From Symsagittifera roscoffensis (lineage: Eukaryota; Xenacoelomorpha; Acoela; Convolutidae), in the NCBI RefSeq assembly GCF_963678635.1, contig NC_087071.1:23760013-23824012 (forward strand): a stretch of DNA of 64,000 bases. Direction: 5' to 3'. Below the pieces are notes generated by a model that worked only from the letters and a program-made list of their open reading frames with translations, was not told the DNA's origin and did no database searches. Below, in pieces: positions 12,552 to 26,620 of this stretch (position 1 is its first letter; the number at the start of each line of letters is the position of its first letter). Both the position numbers and the translations under genes were made by a program.

Positions 12552-14469
12552 TACTACTCTTTTAAATTTTTACGCAAGGCTTTATGAAAGGACAAACAAC
12601 AATAGTTTAAATTCCAGTTTTCGAACAAACAACCCTTAATGGAACCAGAAACCTAACACATTCAATTATGCAAACCTCATCACATCTTGTGGCCGCAGAA
12701 ATAAACGAAACACTGTTTATAACGAAACAAGAAAGTATCTCTAATATACATCCAACGATTACGACACCACACAAAAAAAAATACTTTTTTTTCCACCAAC
12801 GACTTTACAATCATCAGTCAAACCATCAGTCGTTCCTGAGAAACCACCTATAGAGTATCAAAAAAATAGACCAAAAATTATAAAACGACCACCTAATAAA
12901 CAAAGACACCCAATTGAAATTAACTTTGCAAACCATAATTATGACTTTTTCACCAATAAAAACTTAAGTAATCCTATAGCCAGACCACTATTTACAACAA
13001 AAAATTAATTTCAAGAGAATAAATATACTCAACAGGTATCAAATTCAATATGTCAATCTAGAAATTTTAATGATAAAAGAAAATCTCAGACAGATCGCAT
13101 TGGGAATTATCCATTTTTTCAAAAAAACCAAAACAACTGAAATAATAGGCAATTCAAAAAAATTCAACCACACTACTCTAAGGACGAAAATTAGTTCCAC
13201 CAAAACCAACAGCTGTACAAAAATATTCAACGAAAGAATCACTGGGGTGATTTGGTCAACCAGATGATAATTTTCATTCAGATATTTTTGAACGTTACAT
13301 GAACGCCCGGTAACCACAACCAGACAAACACAACAACAATCTTCTCGAAGACAAAATTTGGCTCAACCTGGTAAAAGCATGCAATCACAATACCATACAA
13401 TTACTCAGGTTTACCAACCCAAGTCCATGGGAAACGAAACTCCGTTACCTTTCTAGTTACAACAAAAAGAAAAAAACAAAAAATCACCTTAAAATTTTAC
13501 ACAATTACCAAATACAGCAGAATCAGTCCAAATGACAACAAAACCTTACATTATGGGTTGATTATCTATAACATCTACTAAACAATTCACAGTTTTTACA
13601 GGAATTGATCTTGAATATTCTGTAGAACACTAATTAACTGCTGTCACAGCAATTTTAACCTTAACTATAGGCCCGGAATTTATTAATACACCACTTCACC
13701 AAAATAAGTTTCATAGGCGCACAATACTGATACAGATTAGTTTCGAATGCGGCGCCCGATAATCGTTTTCATTTTTACTCATAGAAATTAAATCCGATTG
13801 GAAACGATTTACGAAACAAACAACATCAAAAAGTTTCTTGTAACAAAATTTGTAGACTTCCAAATGAAAATATGAAACAACCCGCAGTAAGATTCAAAAT
13901 TCCGGTACGTACAGCTTATTTTCTCAATAGATATGACTATAGAAATTCAAAGAAGACAAAAACTCTATTGACGACCTAAACAGCAAAACTAAAAAAATAG
14001 CAATAAAAAAGAGAGCATCACATCCATCAAAAGATTTAAATTTTAGATTTTCAGATTTAGATTTTCAAAATTTCTTCGACAAATTAGAACAAGCTGAAAT
14101 CACATTGAAACTAGAGGTAACAAAAATTTAAAACTGCACTAGATAAACAGTATCCAAACAACAACTTTACATAAACAAAATCCCAAACTCCGATAACGAA
14201 TTAGCCAAAAAATCACCTAAATCCTGAACATATTTGAAAAGAACCCAAAATTTAGAGGAAAACTTTCTTTTAAAAAACCGATGTAACTATTGCCTCAGAT
14301 ACAGAAATAGTGTTACTGAATGCCGACAAAAAAACAAGAAAAATTAAACAGACCACCAAAATAAAAAGAACCAAATAAATCGTTCTATCAATACATGAAA
14401 AAAGACCAGGGTATATCAAACAAAAACATTCACAGCAATAATAGCTCAGGAAAGCCACTCTCAAATAGC

Positions 14470-14900
14470 TATAGTAATAGCAGGCTTCAATCCTTTTAAT
14501 CTAATAATTTTCGTGGAAAGTCACCTGGTAGGAGAAATTCACAAAAACTTTCTCAAAATCGATATAATAAATCAAATCGACAAAACAACCAGTACTGAAA
14601 AAATTAGTCTATATCAAATTCCAATAGAAGTAACTACTCTAACTATAACAGAAATCGTTCAAACTCAAAACCCCGAAATAGATAATACTCTAACGATTGA
14701 TCAAGAAACTCTTCAAACAACCGTATTCGAAATTATTCGAATAATCGTAAGAGAAATTACTCTAACAGAAGATCACCAAAACTTTTTTATCAACAGACTA
14801 TATAATAAAAACTACATCAATCGACCTCATGATATTTCTAGAAACAGAAACAAAAATTATCAAAAAAGATCATTAAAATATTCTCAGTCATCATATTGAA
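14470..14900 (+). pseudogene. Asn/Ser/Arg-rich remnant, probable gag C-terminus
   Basis: Read across frames, this stretch gives many Asn-Tyr-Ser-Asn and Arg-Asn-Arg-Ser repeats, a low-complexity basic composition usual for the nucleic-acid-binding end of gag in this kind of element. It lies just upstream of the protease. Several stops and frame changes interrupt it. The assignment rests on position and composition only. Confidence 0.3.
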
Positions 14901-15388
14901 ACAGTTCACAATATTCAATTCAACAAAATCAAAACTATAGAATTAGTACCCCGAAATACTAAAAAAGTATATATCAAGTACATTCTACATACGAAACAGC
15001 TCCAAATACCCAGGTATTGAGAACAAGGAATATTCAGAATTTCAACTAAAACACATACACTGTGAAAGCACAGATGACGAAGGTGAAACAGAAATCCAAC
15101 ATGCTAATAACATGCTTAGAATACAGCATGAATACGAAATATCAATTGAATCAAACCATTATCAGAATGCCAACCCTAACTCAAATCTTCCAGAACCAAA
15201 ACCTGACCCAGAAAACAACATCAATTACACCTCTCATATATGCGAAAATAGCTGAAATAGATACAAAGTATACCAAAACACAACAAAAAAATTATCCCCA
15301 CCTATAGAAGAAATTTGAACAACCCCACTTCTTTTAGAATGCCCCAAAAACATTTTTAACCAGCAGATCTTTGAATAGATTTTTTTAA

Positions 15389-15721
15389 ATTGACTCTGGA
15401 GCAGAATCCAATATCCATAATATTCCCACATGGAATGAATTCCGTGATCTACAACCCAAACTTTTACCTTCTAGATCCTCCAGTAAACTAGCCACAGCTC
15501 AAAGCACAGTTTTAACAAACTATGAAAAGATTCAATTATCATTTATACTAACTCGAACAATGGAACAAAACCAACTCCTACTAAAATCCTTTAAACAAAT
15601 ATTCTATATAACAGATATTAAACACAATTTAGTTGGAATACCACCTATTTCAAAAAATATCCCAACAATAAACACCCAAAACAGCAAATTGCAGATCAAG
15701 AAGAAAAGTATACAAGATTAA
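15389..15721 (+). pseudogene. Retroelement aspartic protease remnant
   Basis: An open stretch of 110 codons ending in TAA at 15719. It begins two codons before the catalytic Asp-Ser-Gly of IDSGAESN, the active-site signature of retroviral-type aspartic proteases, and ends with DIKHNLVGIP, matching the second conserved strand (hydrophobic-Leu-Gly-hydrophobic) of the fold. The position upstream of reverse transcriptase fits Ty3/Gypsy order. It is cut off by stops on both sides, so it is a fragment of a former gag-pol frame and cannot be translated as such. Confidence 0.65.
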
Positions 15722-16346
15722 ATAACACATCTCTAACTTTTTTGAACTTTTAAATAAACAACCCCAATTTTCTTCAAATTTTACCTTATTATAATCAATA
15801 CAGGAAAAAATATCAAACCACAAACTGTGTATGTATACAACTTTTTCCACCAATCAAGTTCATCAATACAGAAATGATCAGAATACACAAAAACTAGATA
15901 TGTCTGACCTTAAATTTGGACCAATTCACGAAAATTTTAGAGTAACAGTTTCATCCATAGAAAACGCCAAAAACACAAATTTAGATACAATAGCATTAAA
16001 TGTTTATGATCATTCGCTATACAAAATTAATCTTCCTTTAGGACTATTAGGATATTGCGAAACAAATACAGCACACAAAAAGAGAAGCATATCGAGTGAA
16101 AAACATCTTAAAGTTACTGGGTATTTGCCAATCAACAATCCTTAATGAAGAACTATCTACTTAATAAAATTACCAGTGAGTCAAATGGAAACACATATTG
16201 TTTTACAAAAACTCCTTTTTTCAAATTTCAAAACTTCAAAATACACAAGTGAACAAAAAAATTTTTTATCACTGTTTAATTTTCATCTTTATCAAAGTGA
16301 TCAACAAGAATCGAAACAATTGGTAGATTTATTATAAGGATACTCC

Positions 16347-17145
16347 ATGCTTTATTCTATATCAAAGTTTGATATTGGAAAATATTTCACCACTCCAACT
16401 TATACTCGAACCCGACGCAATATTCAAAAACAACGCGCAAGTAGTGTTCCAACACACTTAAAGGATACAGTAAACAGGCTTTTAGACATCCTTGAACAAA
16501 ACAAAACTATCCTATCGGTAAATAAAGAACAGCAACTCAAAGGAAGTTTATCAACCCAGTAATTTTTACGCCAAAAATGAATCGCTTAAAATAGTTTTAG
16601 ACGCACGAAACTAAAAATTTCTAATTGATGAACAAAAATGCACTTGGCCGTTAGAACCAATACAGTTAATACCCAAAAAAATAAATGGACACTACTACAT
16701 CACAGCAGATATGAATAGTGCATATAATCGAATACCACTAGTTGAATAATAGTCGCCTGATACAATTCATTATTGAAAACCAATGATGCGAATTCAATAG
16801 ACTTTTCTATGGCATATCCGTAGGACCAGCAGCTTTTTCTGCTTTTTTGAGTAAGATTTTTAGACCACTAATTCAAAACAAAATCTCCATTAAATTTTTA
16901 GACGATGTTTTTATGCATTCACAAACAAAACAAGAAATGTTTAAAGTCTTAGATAAGTACCACCAAATTATTTTAAAAGGAAAATTAAAAGCAGCCCCAG
17001 ATAAACCACATTCCTTCTCACTCATGTAAAATTCCTCGGAAATAACATCGAAGGAATTACATTAGTGCCCTTGAAATCCCGAACAGATGCAACTTTAAAA
17101 CTTCAATCATCATCCATAATCCAGAATTACTTGGAATGCTAGGCT
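16347..17145 (+). pseudogene. Ty3/Gypsy-like reverse transcriptase remnant
   Basis: Across shifting frames one sees, in order: the segment FINPVIFTPK, the finger motif LDAR-N near 16596-16612, WPLEP near 16640, the first catalytic Asp in TADMNSAYNRIPL (about 16706-16742), then GPAAFSAF and the catalytic box FLDD (about 16900), followed by the thumb-type words KAAPDK and LGMLGFLNK near 17140. The order and spacing are those of metavirid reverse transcriptases. The catalytic Asp pair is still present, but stops and frameshifts between motifs make it dead. The longest open piece is 16847-17029. Confidence 0.75.
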
Positions 17146-17157
17146 TTCTAAACAAAA

Positions 17158-17870
17158 ATGTTTTTAAAATGCATTTATATTTCCGATCAATTTACAACGT
17201 TTTTAGACAACAAACCAAATTTTGAATGGACCTTAGAACATCAAAAACGCTTCGATGAAACCAAAACTTTTCTCACTAAACAATTTTTAAATACAATTCC
17301 GGATTCAAATCAGTCATTTTATGCTACTATGTGCGACCCCTCCAACATTGGAATTGGCGCAGCTCTTTTGCAATCACATTAAGGCTCCAAGAAAATGAAT
17401 CTAATATCAGCAAATTCAAGATTTTTCACGCAAGGAGAAATAAGACTCTCCACAATCATCAGAGAGTGTACAGCTATCATATACATTGACAGAATTTGAA
17501 TTTTTAATTCTTGGACCAAAACGCCCAAACTTGTTTCATACAGACCATATACCAGTAATTTTTCTCTTCACACCTAAATCTAATCCTAAATATGGAGTAT
17601 TTAAATTTCAACCAATTTTAAGGAATCTCTCAAAACTATATATTGTTTGGCAGCAGGCAAAAACCTTGCTTCACCAGATACAATTAGTCGAAATACACCA
17701 CCCGAATCAATTAAAAGAAAAACAACTGTAGAAAAAAAAATATAAAAATCTTCTCTCACAAAAGACGAAACATCAACACGATTAGAAAAATTATACTCAT
17801 AGACAAAGGTTTCTGATACCAAAGGAATAAATAAATCAGAACATATTCCACTATATGTAGCTTGCCAAAA
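17158..17870 (+). pseudogene. Retroelement RNase H remnant
   Basis: The open piece 17158-17382 reads FEWTLEHQKRFDETK, then a segment ending SNIGIGAALLQ, the connection and first RNase H strand of Ty3/Gypsy polymerases, although the usual catalytic DxS appears as a Cys-Asp-Pro-Ser. The next piece (17486-17731) carries FHTDHIPVIFLF, the conserved third strand with its Asp. Further on, other frames show a PDTISRN-type word, the end of the domain. Three frames are needed to read it. Confidence 0.7.
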
Positions 17871-18379
17871 CAATCTTTAAAGAGTCGATTTACTCGTAAA
17901 GACACAATTAAACCTATATATGCACATCATGGATTAAAACTTATACACAGTTAAAAAAACATCAACAAGAACCAAAACCTAAAACATCATTTCCACTAAT
18001 CGAAAAAAAAGAAGACCTAGAAGAACAATAAATTTGGCAGGCCCTCTCGAATTAATTCAGAAAAATACTACCAAAAAGTAATTGATTTACATAACCTTTT
18101 GGACAGTACACCTCCATCAAAGAACGAAGGTCAAAAAATAGTTCTACCCTGCACATTAAAATTAATTCCTCAAATACTCCAAAAAATTAAAATCTTGACC
18201 CGGTCATCAGACAACTGAAATCTTGGTACAAATACAAAACAAAACCCGTCAAAGCCGTTATCAGATTTTAGGAAAAAACCTGACTTCGATAGTTCCGAAA
18301 ATTTAACAATACCACAATGATTGAAAATACTGATATCAAAGAATATCGTTAACCCGATATGAAATTACCCTGTCTACCA

Positions 18380-18900
18380 TTAAGTTTAAAATTAAAAGCA
18401 TTCCATACATCAGATTCTTCGAATTTGAAGAAACATATAGGATCAGAAAAACATATTCTAATGTCACCCAAAACTTCTGCTTTCTAAATGCACCAGTTTG
18501 GATAAAAGTATTTTGTAGTGACTGTATTACATGTCAGAAAAGAAAAACCCCTTCCACACCAAAAACTGTTTGCAGAAAACAAGATTTTAAAGGAAAGTTT
18601 TATATTTTAACCATAGAATCTCATTCGATACAAAAGGCCCTATATTGTCCTCCTCAGAAGGAAATTCAATTATAATGATAAATTTTGACTCATTACTCTT
18701 TATGAAGCACTAACCGAAACTCTTGTTAAAGAAAATGAAACAGAATTCATAAGCAATGAAACTATTACCTATGTCACCTTTATAGTAAATCTTAACACAA
18801 ACCTCAAAGTAAACACCAAAAATAAACCTAAAACATCATATGTTCCATATTCGAATGGACTGCTCACCACAAGTATACCTTCACTGTATAATAAACGGAA
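18380..18900 (+). pseudogene. Retroelement integrase remnant
   Basis: Around 18521-18560 one frame reads a Cys-x2-Cys followed by QKRKTP, the end of the HHCC zinc domain of retroelement integrases. Near 18836-18860 another frame reads SYVPYSNGL, the conserved tract before the third catalytic residue. The core between them is broken by stops and frame changes. The location after RNase H supports Ty3/Gypsy order. Confidence 0.5.
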
Positions 18901-19199
18901 GCGATCACAAATACATTGAATGGTTAACAGATTAACATGATTCCCATTAGCATATATTTCTCAGATCACAAAAACATTTGGATTTTTACTGTTTGAAATA
19001 GTTTTAGGCCAAAAACCACGCAAACTCTCAATGATTACAGCCAACTCTTCAAAAAAGGCACAAAGATATTATCAACCAACAAAAACTCAATTTGTTACAA
19101 CCTACCATTCCAAACTCATAATGCAGATCAATTTCACCTATCACAAATTTTAAAATCCACACAGGATGGATTTTAAACAGAGATAAAAACACAATGAAG

Positions 19200-22100
19200 T
19201 CTATTAGAAAATCTCAAAAAATTATAACAATGACAAACTATCTAATCTCAAAAAAATTCAGGTTTTCAGCCAGCATCAGACCTTAAGGTAGGAGTGTTTT
19301 TTTTATTCCAATTTTTACCATAAAAAAATAGTGCAACTAAGATACAACCTTTTATCATATTTTGCGAAAGATTGCGTTCTTTGTGAACTAACACAATTTT
19401 TTTCCATTAAAGGAATACACATTGTTAACGAAACAAAAGACAATAATTATACACAAATTTACGAAAACTCCAATCATTTATCACACTCACCCCAGATTAT
19501 TCCAAAGCAAATTTCACAGAAATCTCATATGCAAATCATTCCAAAACAATTAATTAATTAAAAACTACAGGAAAAAAATCTAATACCCGAAACGGATGAA
19601 AAACACAACAATGCCAACCATCTCGACTTAGAAATCCGACAAATAAAGATTATATATTTTTTTATCCCATAATCTAAAGTACTCAAATGATTTCTCTCTC
19701 TCTCTCAGAAATAACTAGTTCAAAATCAGCCAATCAAATTACTTCAAATCTACTCAATTTTTCTTCAAACATCGCGGCTATTATTAGCCGATATGACTCC
19801 AATTTGAACTAGATTTATGACGCCAAGTCAAAGACTTCAGGTCAAAATAAGCAACACCCCTATATTTGACAATTTAAGCAAAAATCGTAGTAAACTTACA
19901 ACCCCCTCCTATCAATCAGAACAAAAATCAACAAAATTTTCTCACTTTATACCACGAATATCATAAAAAGGAAAAAACTTATTTTAGCCCAAAAAAAATA
20001 AAACTAATCACTTAACCTAAGGCCATTCTACCTCCTAAACTTCCTAGTCATCCCATAAACAAAAACAAAAGTCAGAAATTTAATACCTACAAACCCAGAC
20101 TTTCCCTCTTCAAAAACTTTTAATACCCAGTTTATTTGTCAAAAATCAATAATCAAATCGACACCACTTGAAATAACTCCGAAAAAAAAAGAAACATTTC
20201 GATAAAGAAAATAATTTTTCAAATGCTTCTTTCAAACTCAGTTAAACAGATTCTTAAAACATTTATTTCCAACTTTCTCTCATTTTTGTCTTTAATTTTT
20301 ACTATTTGATTTTTTTTCATAACTAATATTTTAGAATTCTTAATCCTCATTTTTCTATTTTTTAGTAACCAAATTAAAATGTTCTTTTCCCTCATCCACA
20401 CCTATTTTAATCTCTCCAAAATTTTGGACCACCTAATCAAGTACGATAATGAATACAATTTCTAATGATACGAAGCTTACTAAGTATGAAAGACATTCTC
20501 TCTTTTCACAATTTTTCTCACCTCTATAGCTTTCCTAAGTTGACACTTCATAAATGTATAACAGAAGAAATATTTAATTTTTACTAGCAATTGTTTTAGC
20601 CATCAGTTTTACTGAAGAATTTTATCAGGAGCAAAAACTCAAGTAGTACATCAAAAAAACAATCAGTAAATTTCAAAATTGCTAATCGAAACCATATCAA
20701 AATTCCCACCTACCAACCCAAATAAAACCCCAACACCTCAAACAAATCAACCCTAATTATCTATTGGTTTATCATATGTAGAATACCACTACATCGTTGG
20801 AGAAAGACACGTATCCTTATCAGAAACACTATAGCAAGTCCTTAACAGAACGAGACATTTAAGTCAGCACCAAAAACTAGCAAATACAATCGACAGACAA
20901 ATTATTCATCCCCGACGCAATAGAAATCTAACGACACTAAGAGTTTAATTTAATTTACCATCATCCCCAACATCAACTTCTCTAGATCTTTCTCATAGTA
21001 CCATACAAACACCTTCCCCGCCACTCCACATTACCTCAATAAAATACACCAAATCTCCCATCAGATTACTTAGATTCAACGCCTACTTCTGAACAAATTC
21101 GTGGTAATCCTTTTGATCCCCGCACTTCATCACAAAGACTCCCACATTCGATGACACAAACCTTTTCTCAAGGCGAGCCCAACCTTGTAAATGAACCAAT
21201 ATAAATTTCACCAGATACCACCTTGTCATTACCAGAAACTCTATCTCTTCTATCACCACCTTCAGTCACAGCTCAAACCCCATCAACTACATTCCCCACA
21301 AACTTTCCGAGTCAACTAAACGACAGATATTGTGAACTACCAAGCACAATTAAAATTTTACGCCTAGAATGGAACTCATTTCTAGCATCCCTTCGATTTT
21401 TTGGCCAATACCTCGATAGTGGTCGCCTCTATAATTGTGCATTAAGCAGACTACAATGTAGACACAATACTCATAGAAACATTCAAAAAAATATATTCAG
21501 AAGCTTTCACAGCAACATTTAATTTCAAATATTACAGCAAAACTGAAATAACAGTAAAATTAAAGAAGTTAGTACATCACCCATTACCATTGCCACTACC
21601 AGTATCTTTAAAAAATGTTATCAATGAAATCCCTTTCTCTTTCAGTACTCCTTGAACCAATAAACCATAAAAAATCTTCTCCACGAACAGAACTAGTAGA
21701 TCTTCTTGTTACACACTATGATTGAACACAAATATGCAAGTAACCAGGTAACACAATGTGAAACTGAACCACAAGATATTGAATCAACAAGTGTAAGTAC
21801 TATACTTTAATCCAAAGCCCAAGCTATAGTTCTAACAGTTTATAAGTTCACAAGATAAATCTCTGAAAAAAAGAACACTGTTTACAAGTTTCAAATGGAA
21901 ACAAGAATAGACTCAATCACAAATCTTTCTACCAAATTAACATGAAAAGGTTACTCTCTCTTGACACAGAAGGTTGTAAAAACAAACTAAAACGTTTTAA
22001 AAAAATTACAGAGAAAAAAAAATCAAAAATTAGAAAGCTTTCAAGCTTTCCCAGACTCTGCACCTCATGCACAACTTGAACAACAACAAGGTGATATCCA

Positions 22101-25100
22101 ACTTTGATTTTAATGGTGAAAACTCGATACCTCACATTAGAATAAATAACCCATCAAATTGTACAGCAGACACACAAAATTCTTGATGCCAAGAAATAGT
22201 GTTTTTCGATTGGAAAGTCCACCTAGAAAAAGTACAATTAACTCGAGATTCAAGAGATCACATTGTTTTATATCAAGGATTGTGCTTATCTTGTAAGAAT
22301 GATCAAGGAATTGCAATCACACTACACGAACAAGGCAACCATACTTTGGTTCACTGAAGACATATGTACCACATATTTCAAGTAGCTAGAATTCACGCTA
22401 GAAAGATAAAAATTTACCTTAAGTGTTTTAAAGAATCCATTGCTTTGACAATTAAACCCTGATTGATCAAGATCGAACCTAAATCAATATAAGAATTTAC
22501 ACGGTAGAGAAAATGAATAACTGGTTTGCAAATTTAACGTTAACCCGAAGCAGCATGCAAATACCCGAAACCACTTTTTTGAACCAATATTCAGAAATAG
22601 TTGTCGAGTTTGGAAAAAGTTACGTCATGAGAATAAACAAACTAATCTTTGATATGGCCGACAAAATTCAAAATAGAGAAGAACGTATCAAAAAAAACAT
22701 CCAGGTAACATTTTACAGAAACAATGAGAACAGTGGACGATATGTTGTTCCAGAAATCCAGGATGAAACTAGACTACAAGAACTATCACTCAAGAAAAAC
22801 AAATATTTTGGCGCAATTCACTTCGGCATTCGCTTTTTGGAAAAAATTTTCCACCCTAATTAAAAAGTTTCTTCTTAATGCACAATTTAGCAACTACAAA
22901 AAAAATAAGCCGGAAAAAACAAACGCATACGATATTACACTAGACAATACGACACCTACAACTCTATCACATTTACACAGTTTACAAAACAACCACCATC
23001 TGTCATTAATCCCACAAAATTATAGAAATACAATTTCTACCGCCGAACGAATGTTATATAATAGTAAACTATGACGTATCTCTATATCTCATATAGCGCT
23101 TCAACGAACCAATGGTAGAACAACCGCACACTTTAAATTTTCGTTCTCAAAACATTCATCGTTTTAGCCTACGATGAGCCGCCAAGTTGGATGCTTCAAC
23201 CGTTCCCTTTCCTACACATTTAATTTCTAACGTCATTATTTCCTTATGACAATTTCTGACCTCACCTTTTTTCTCCTACCCAGTTTTTCAGTTCAATCCA
23301 ACTAATTTTTCCCTTAAACGTTTCCAGCCAATAGTTCCCCCTGGCCCGTAGAAAACTTTACCTCCGCCTCCTCGCACACTACACTAGCCTCATCCTATCT
23401 GCTTTTTCAAGTAATGCACCCGATGAACCTAATCCCATCACAGATGACCAGCTTGAGCATGACCTAGACTGTTTTATTAGTCACCAGCAACAAATTCATA
23501 ACATCAGCTCATAAGCTATTCACCAACTCCCCACCCCGCCTCAATCTCCGAATCATCCCCTCTGTCCAGATTGTGCCAACATGTGCACAACAAATTTCAT
23601 GAAATGCAAACATCCCAATAATATACAACAACTTTAATTAACCGCCAATCATCATCCTGACTCCTTCATCATCATCCTAGCCATATTAATTCATCCGCGT
23701 TTTTAGTAAAAAAAAGCTTCCCTTCTTCCCCCAGCACACCTATTACAACGGCGAAAATCAAGCCTAACGAGCCCAATATGTTGATGAATATTCCCTACTA
23801 CCAACCATTTCATAAATATCATATTATAATTTCACTAGTTCATTAAAAGTACACCTAAGAAAAAATACAGACGACGATGTGCTTTGAGATTCAATTATGA
23901 ACAATTAACTAACGCACTCAACCTAAATCATTTCACAAACATAGGCTTAAATCAAACACTTAACCAATTCATTGCACCAAAGCCAACCGATATTCTATTA
24001 ATAACTATGATAATTCAATCGTCCGATATATGGAAGAGTCACCATCTGATACTGATCCTAAAGTGAATGCTCAACTAACCGAAAAAGTTTTCATAAAATC
24101 TGAATACATCTCCACCTCGATAGCACCAATAAAAGATTCGATCACATCATCGACCACGCACTAATGAATACATAAACTTACCACCATTTCTCAGTAAGTT
24201 TGATCATTTTGCATTTATATTCAATTTTGAAACACCAAAAGAGCGAAGTTTTAATTGTTCTTATGAATTTATAATAAAAATCAAACTTACACACATATAC
24301 ACTTACTTTAAATTTATTCAACGACACTGTTTCACAGTTCACCATCACGTAATCCCCGCCAACTCTTCATGTTTTTTTTAGCTCCGAGTATACATCACCT
24401 CACTTTTTAAATTTCACTTATTGCATAAAATCAAATAACCTTCATGGCATTCTCCGTAACTAAGATCCCGTGAGACAAATGTACACCATCTGGATGCTTG
24501 CTAAGTTTTTTTATTACCTCAGACACCATCAAAACTAGCTTATCCATAGGTTTCTTCTTTCCGGAACCGGATCCTTCGTAAGTATGAATTTGTCATATCA
24601 CTAATACAAACATATAAAACTTAGTGTTTCATTAATGTTTGAATTTTTCCTTTCAAGTTTCACCAGTCATTCCTCTGAATAAAAAAAAAGAAAAAGAAAA
24701 TTCAAACTCCATTTAAACCTTCAATTTTAAAAACTAACCATGTGTCATAATTTTTATAAGTGAAGTAAACTCAGTAAGTAGCCTTAATTTGGTAAAAAAT
24801 GTTTTAAATTCACAATACGAAGTAGTAAATTGATAATGAAAAACAAATTAAAGTTACTCTACTTTTTATTGTGATCACAATTAAAACATTTTACGCACTC
24901 TATCCCTCCAGATTGAGTAACTCGCCGCCGTAGAACTGTTTAAAAAATGAATTTCTGGTTTTACAAACTAACTGATAACAACTTTAAACTGCTTTGACGC
25001 GTTTTCAAATTTTACCTTAACCCGTTTCGAAGCACTTATACATAAGCTTATTCTATCCAACGCAGCTTACTACTACCAGAAAACCAAACGCATGTACCAA

Positions 25101-25990
25101 TATCAGACTAAACCCAGATTAAAACTGGATAATTTATTCTTTTGAAACTCGCTTTAAAGTTTTACTAAAACCAGTTGAAACACAAAAACACTAAAAGAAC
25201 CACACAAAACACAACTATCTGTTTTTGAAAAAGGACAAAACCAAAGAACAAAAGAGAAAAACACCTGATGAAAAAACAAAAGGTTGAACACGAAAAAAGA
25301 GACGGTACAAATATACTACCACAACAGGCTTAAACCGACAATAAAGGACGTCCTAAGCATGCTCTATTGCCGCCCTCATCATTCGCGCTAAGCCGAGCTT
25401 ATGACACGCTCCTTTTGTTGACGAGAGTAGCTCTAGGGTGAGCATCTCTGTAAAATAACCGAAGCTAATAAAAACGCTTTTGCGAAAAAAATTAATAACA
25501 AACACAACTAAAACTGATTTCACTAACAAGATGCAGATATGAATAAATAAAGCATAAAGATTTCTTAGAGCAAACGGAACGAGCAGCAAAGGGAGATAAA
25601 ACCGACTCTGGAATGTATTCTGGTCGTAGTCAGCACCCTCACAGGAATTACAGTATAGAACCAACATCGCAGCAAAGGAACCCATTGAACAAAAATAATG
25701 GCCATATCGATGTTGAATTCAATCCGAATTCTAGTCACTTGGCGCTTCACTCAGAGAGTTCAAACTTTATCTCGCTATTCGGTGAATAGTTGAGAATGCA
25801 CATAGTCTCGCTCTACTTAACGAAATCGAGACGTCACTGTATAATTCTGCAACCTTGACACGATCCCTCAACTCAACCAAGATACACGAAACCCACTTCT
25901 GAAATACGAGCAACTGTACACCTTTTCTCTTTATAAAGACAACTACTCCACAAGATGAGCAACTGTTTCTCTCTCTTCCTTCACTCCTTG
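19200..25990 (+). other. 3' part of the retroelement, no recognisable gene
   Basis: A 6.8-kb stretch with the same A-rich, G-poor plus strand as the pol region up to about 24 kb. The largest open pieces (22513-22863 and 22724-23074) are Asn/Lys-rich and match no family I know. An envelope gene could have stood here but no signal peptide, cysteine pattern or membrane anchor is convincing. The last kilobase (about 24.9-25.9 kb) is more balanced in composition. Confidence 0.35.
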
Positions 25991-26620
25991 TGCCTCGTTA
26001 TGGTAAAGGTCGCTATTAAGTCCACAACCAAAAATGAGTATTCGCTATTGTATGAGCAGACTTTACCACTTAATCAGACTGCTAATTTCGCCTGTTTGCA
26101 TAGTTCAGACATAAGTTGTGCAGCCATAAGTTTGGAGGCACAACTCGTCTTTTTCAAGAGGTCGTTCGTTAGAATCATGAATGGAATCATCCGATCTTCC
26201 AAAATATTGTAATTGAACCACAAAATTGGAATCAGTTCCAAACTAGTATTTATAAACCATTTATATTATTGATAAAACTATCTCTATAAAATATTACTAA
26301 CTAACCAATCATATTCCATCTCTAACAATGACACTTATTTGTAAGTGCTGAAAGTACTTGTAGTTACAGCACCAGAACAATTTGAATAAATCTTAGAATA
26401 CAGTTGTTCTCCTTCTGGATAAACTGCAAGAACTAACACGCGAAAACCAGTATACACTAGATCTATTGAGATAATGAGATATAAGAGTAAGATTAGGATT
26501 GGCATTAGACTAAGAAGTTGCATGAATCTATCCGACCGAAAATAAAATAGCGTGACGAACAGACGGTGTACCTTATCTGAAATTACTCTGTGAGTGAGCC
26601 ACCCCGGACTTAAGCTGACA
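25991..26620 (+). repeat. 3' LTR-like repeat
   Basis: Uninterrupted partner of the split repeat at 6936-10165. It begins TGCCTCGTTATGG and ends near GGACTTAAGCTGACA. It matches the 5' copy through its whole length, with small indels such as the extra GACGAACAGACGG near 26552. Divergence between copies is visibly high, so the insertion is old. I see no clear polypurine tract upstream; the preceding sequence is instead pyrimidine-rich. Confidence 0.65.

Larger units (their letters stand above)
10166..25990 (+). mobile_element. Internal region of a decayed giant Ty3/Gypsy-like LTR retrotransposon
   Basis: A 15.8-kb interior lies between two LTR-like repeats, with fragments in retroviral order on the plus strand: an Asn/Ser/Arg-rich segment (about 14.47-14.9 kb), aspartic protease (15.39 kb), reverse transcriptase (about 16.5-17.1 kb), RNase H (17.2-17.8 kb) and integrase (about 18.4-18.9 kb). 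Nearly every frame is broken. From about 11.3 to 24 kb the plus strand is strikingly A- and C-rich and G-poor, a strand bias typical of a retroelement sense strand and absent from the flanks. The regions 10.2-12.0 and 19.2-26.0 kb hold no recognisable domain; the 6.8 kb after integrase could be a decayed envelope-like or extra ORF region, but I see no proof. Confidence 0.7.

Noticed and set aside
22513-23074. Possible envelope protein of the retroelement
   Set aside because: No signal peptide, cysteine pattern or membrane anchor; composition follows the A-rich strand.
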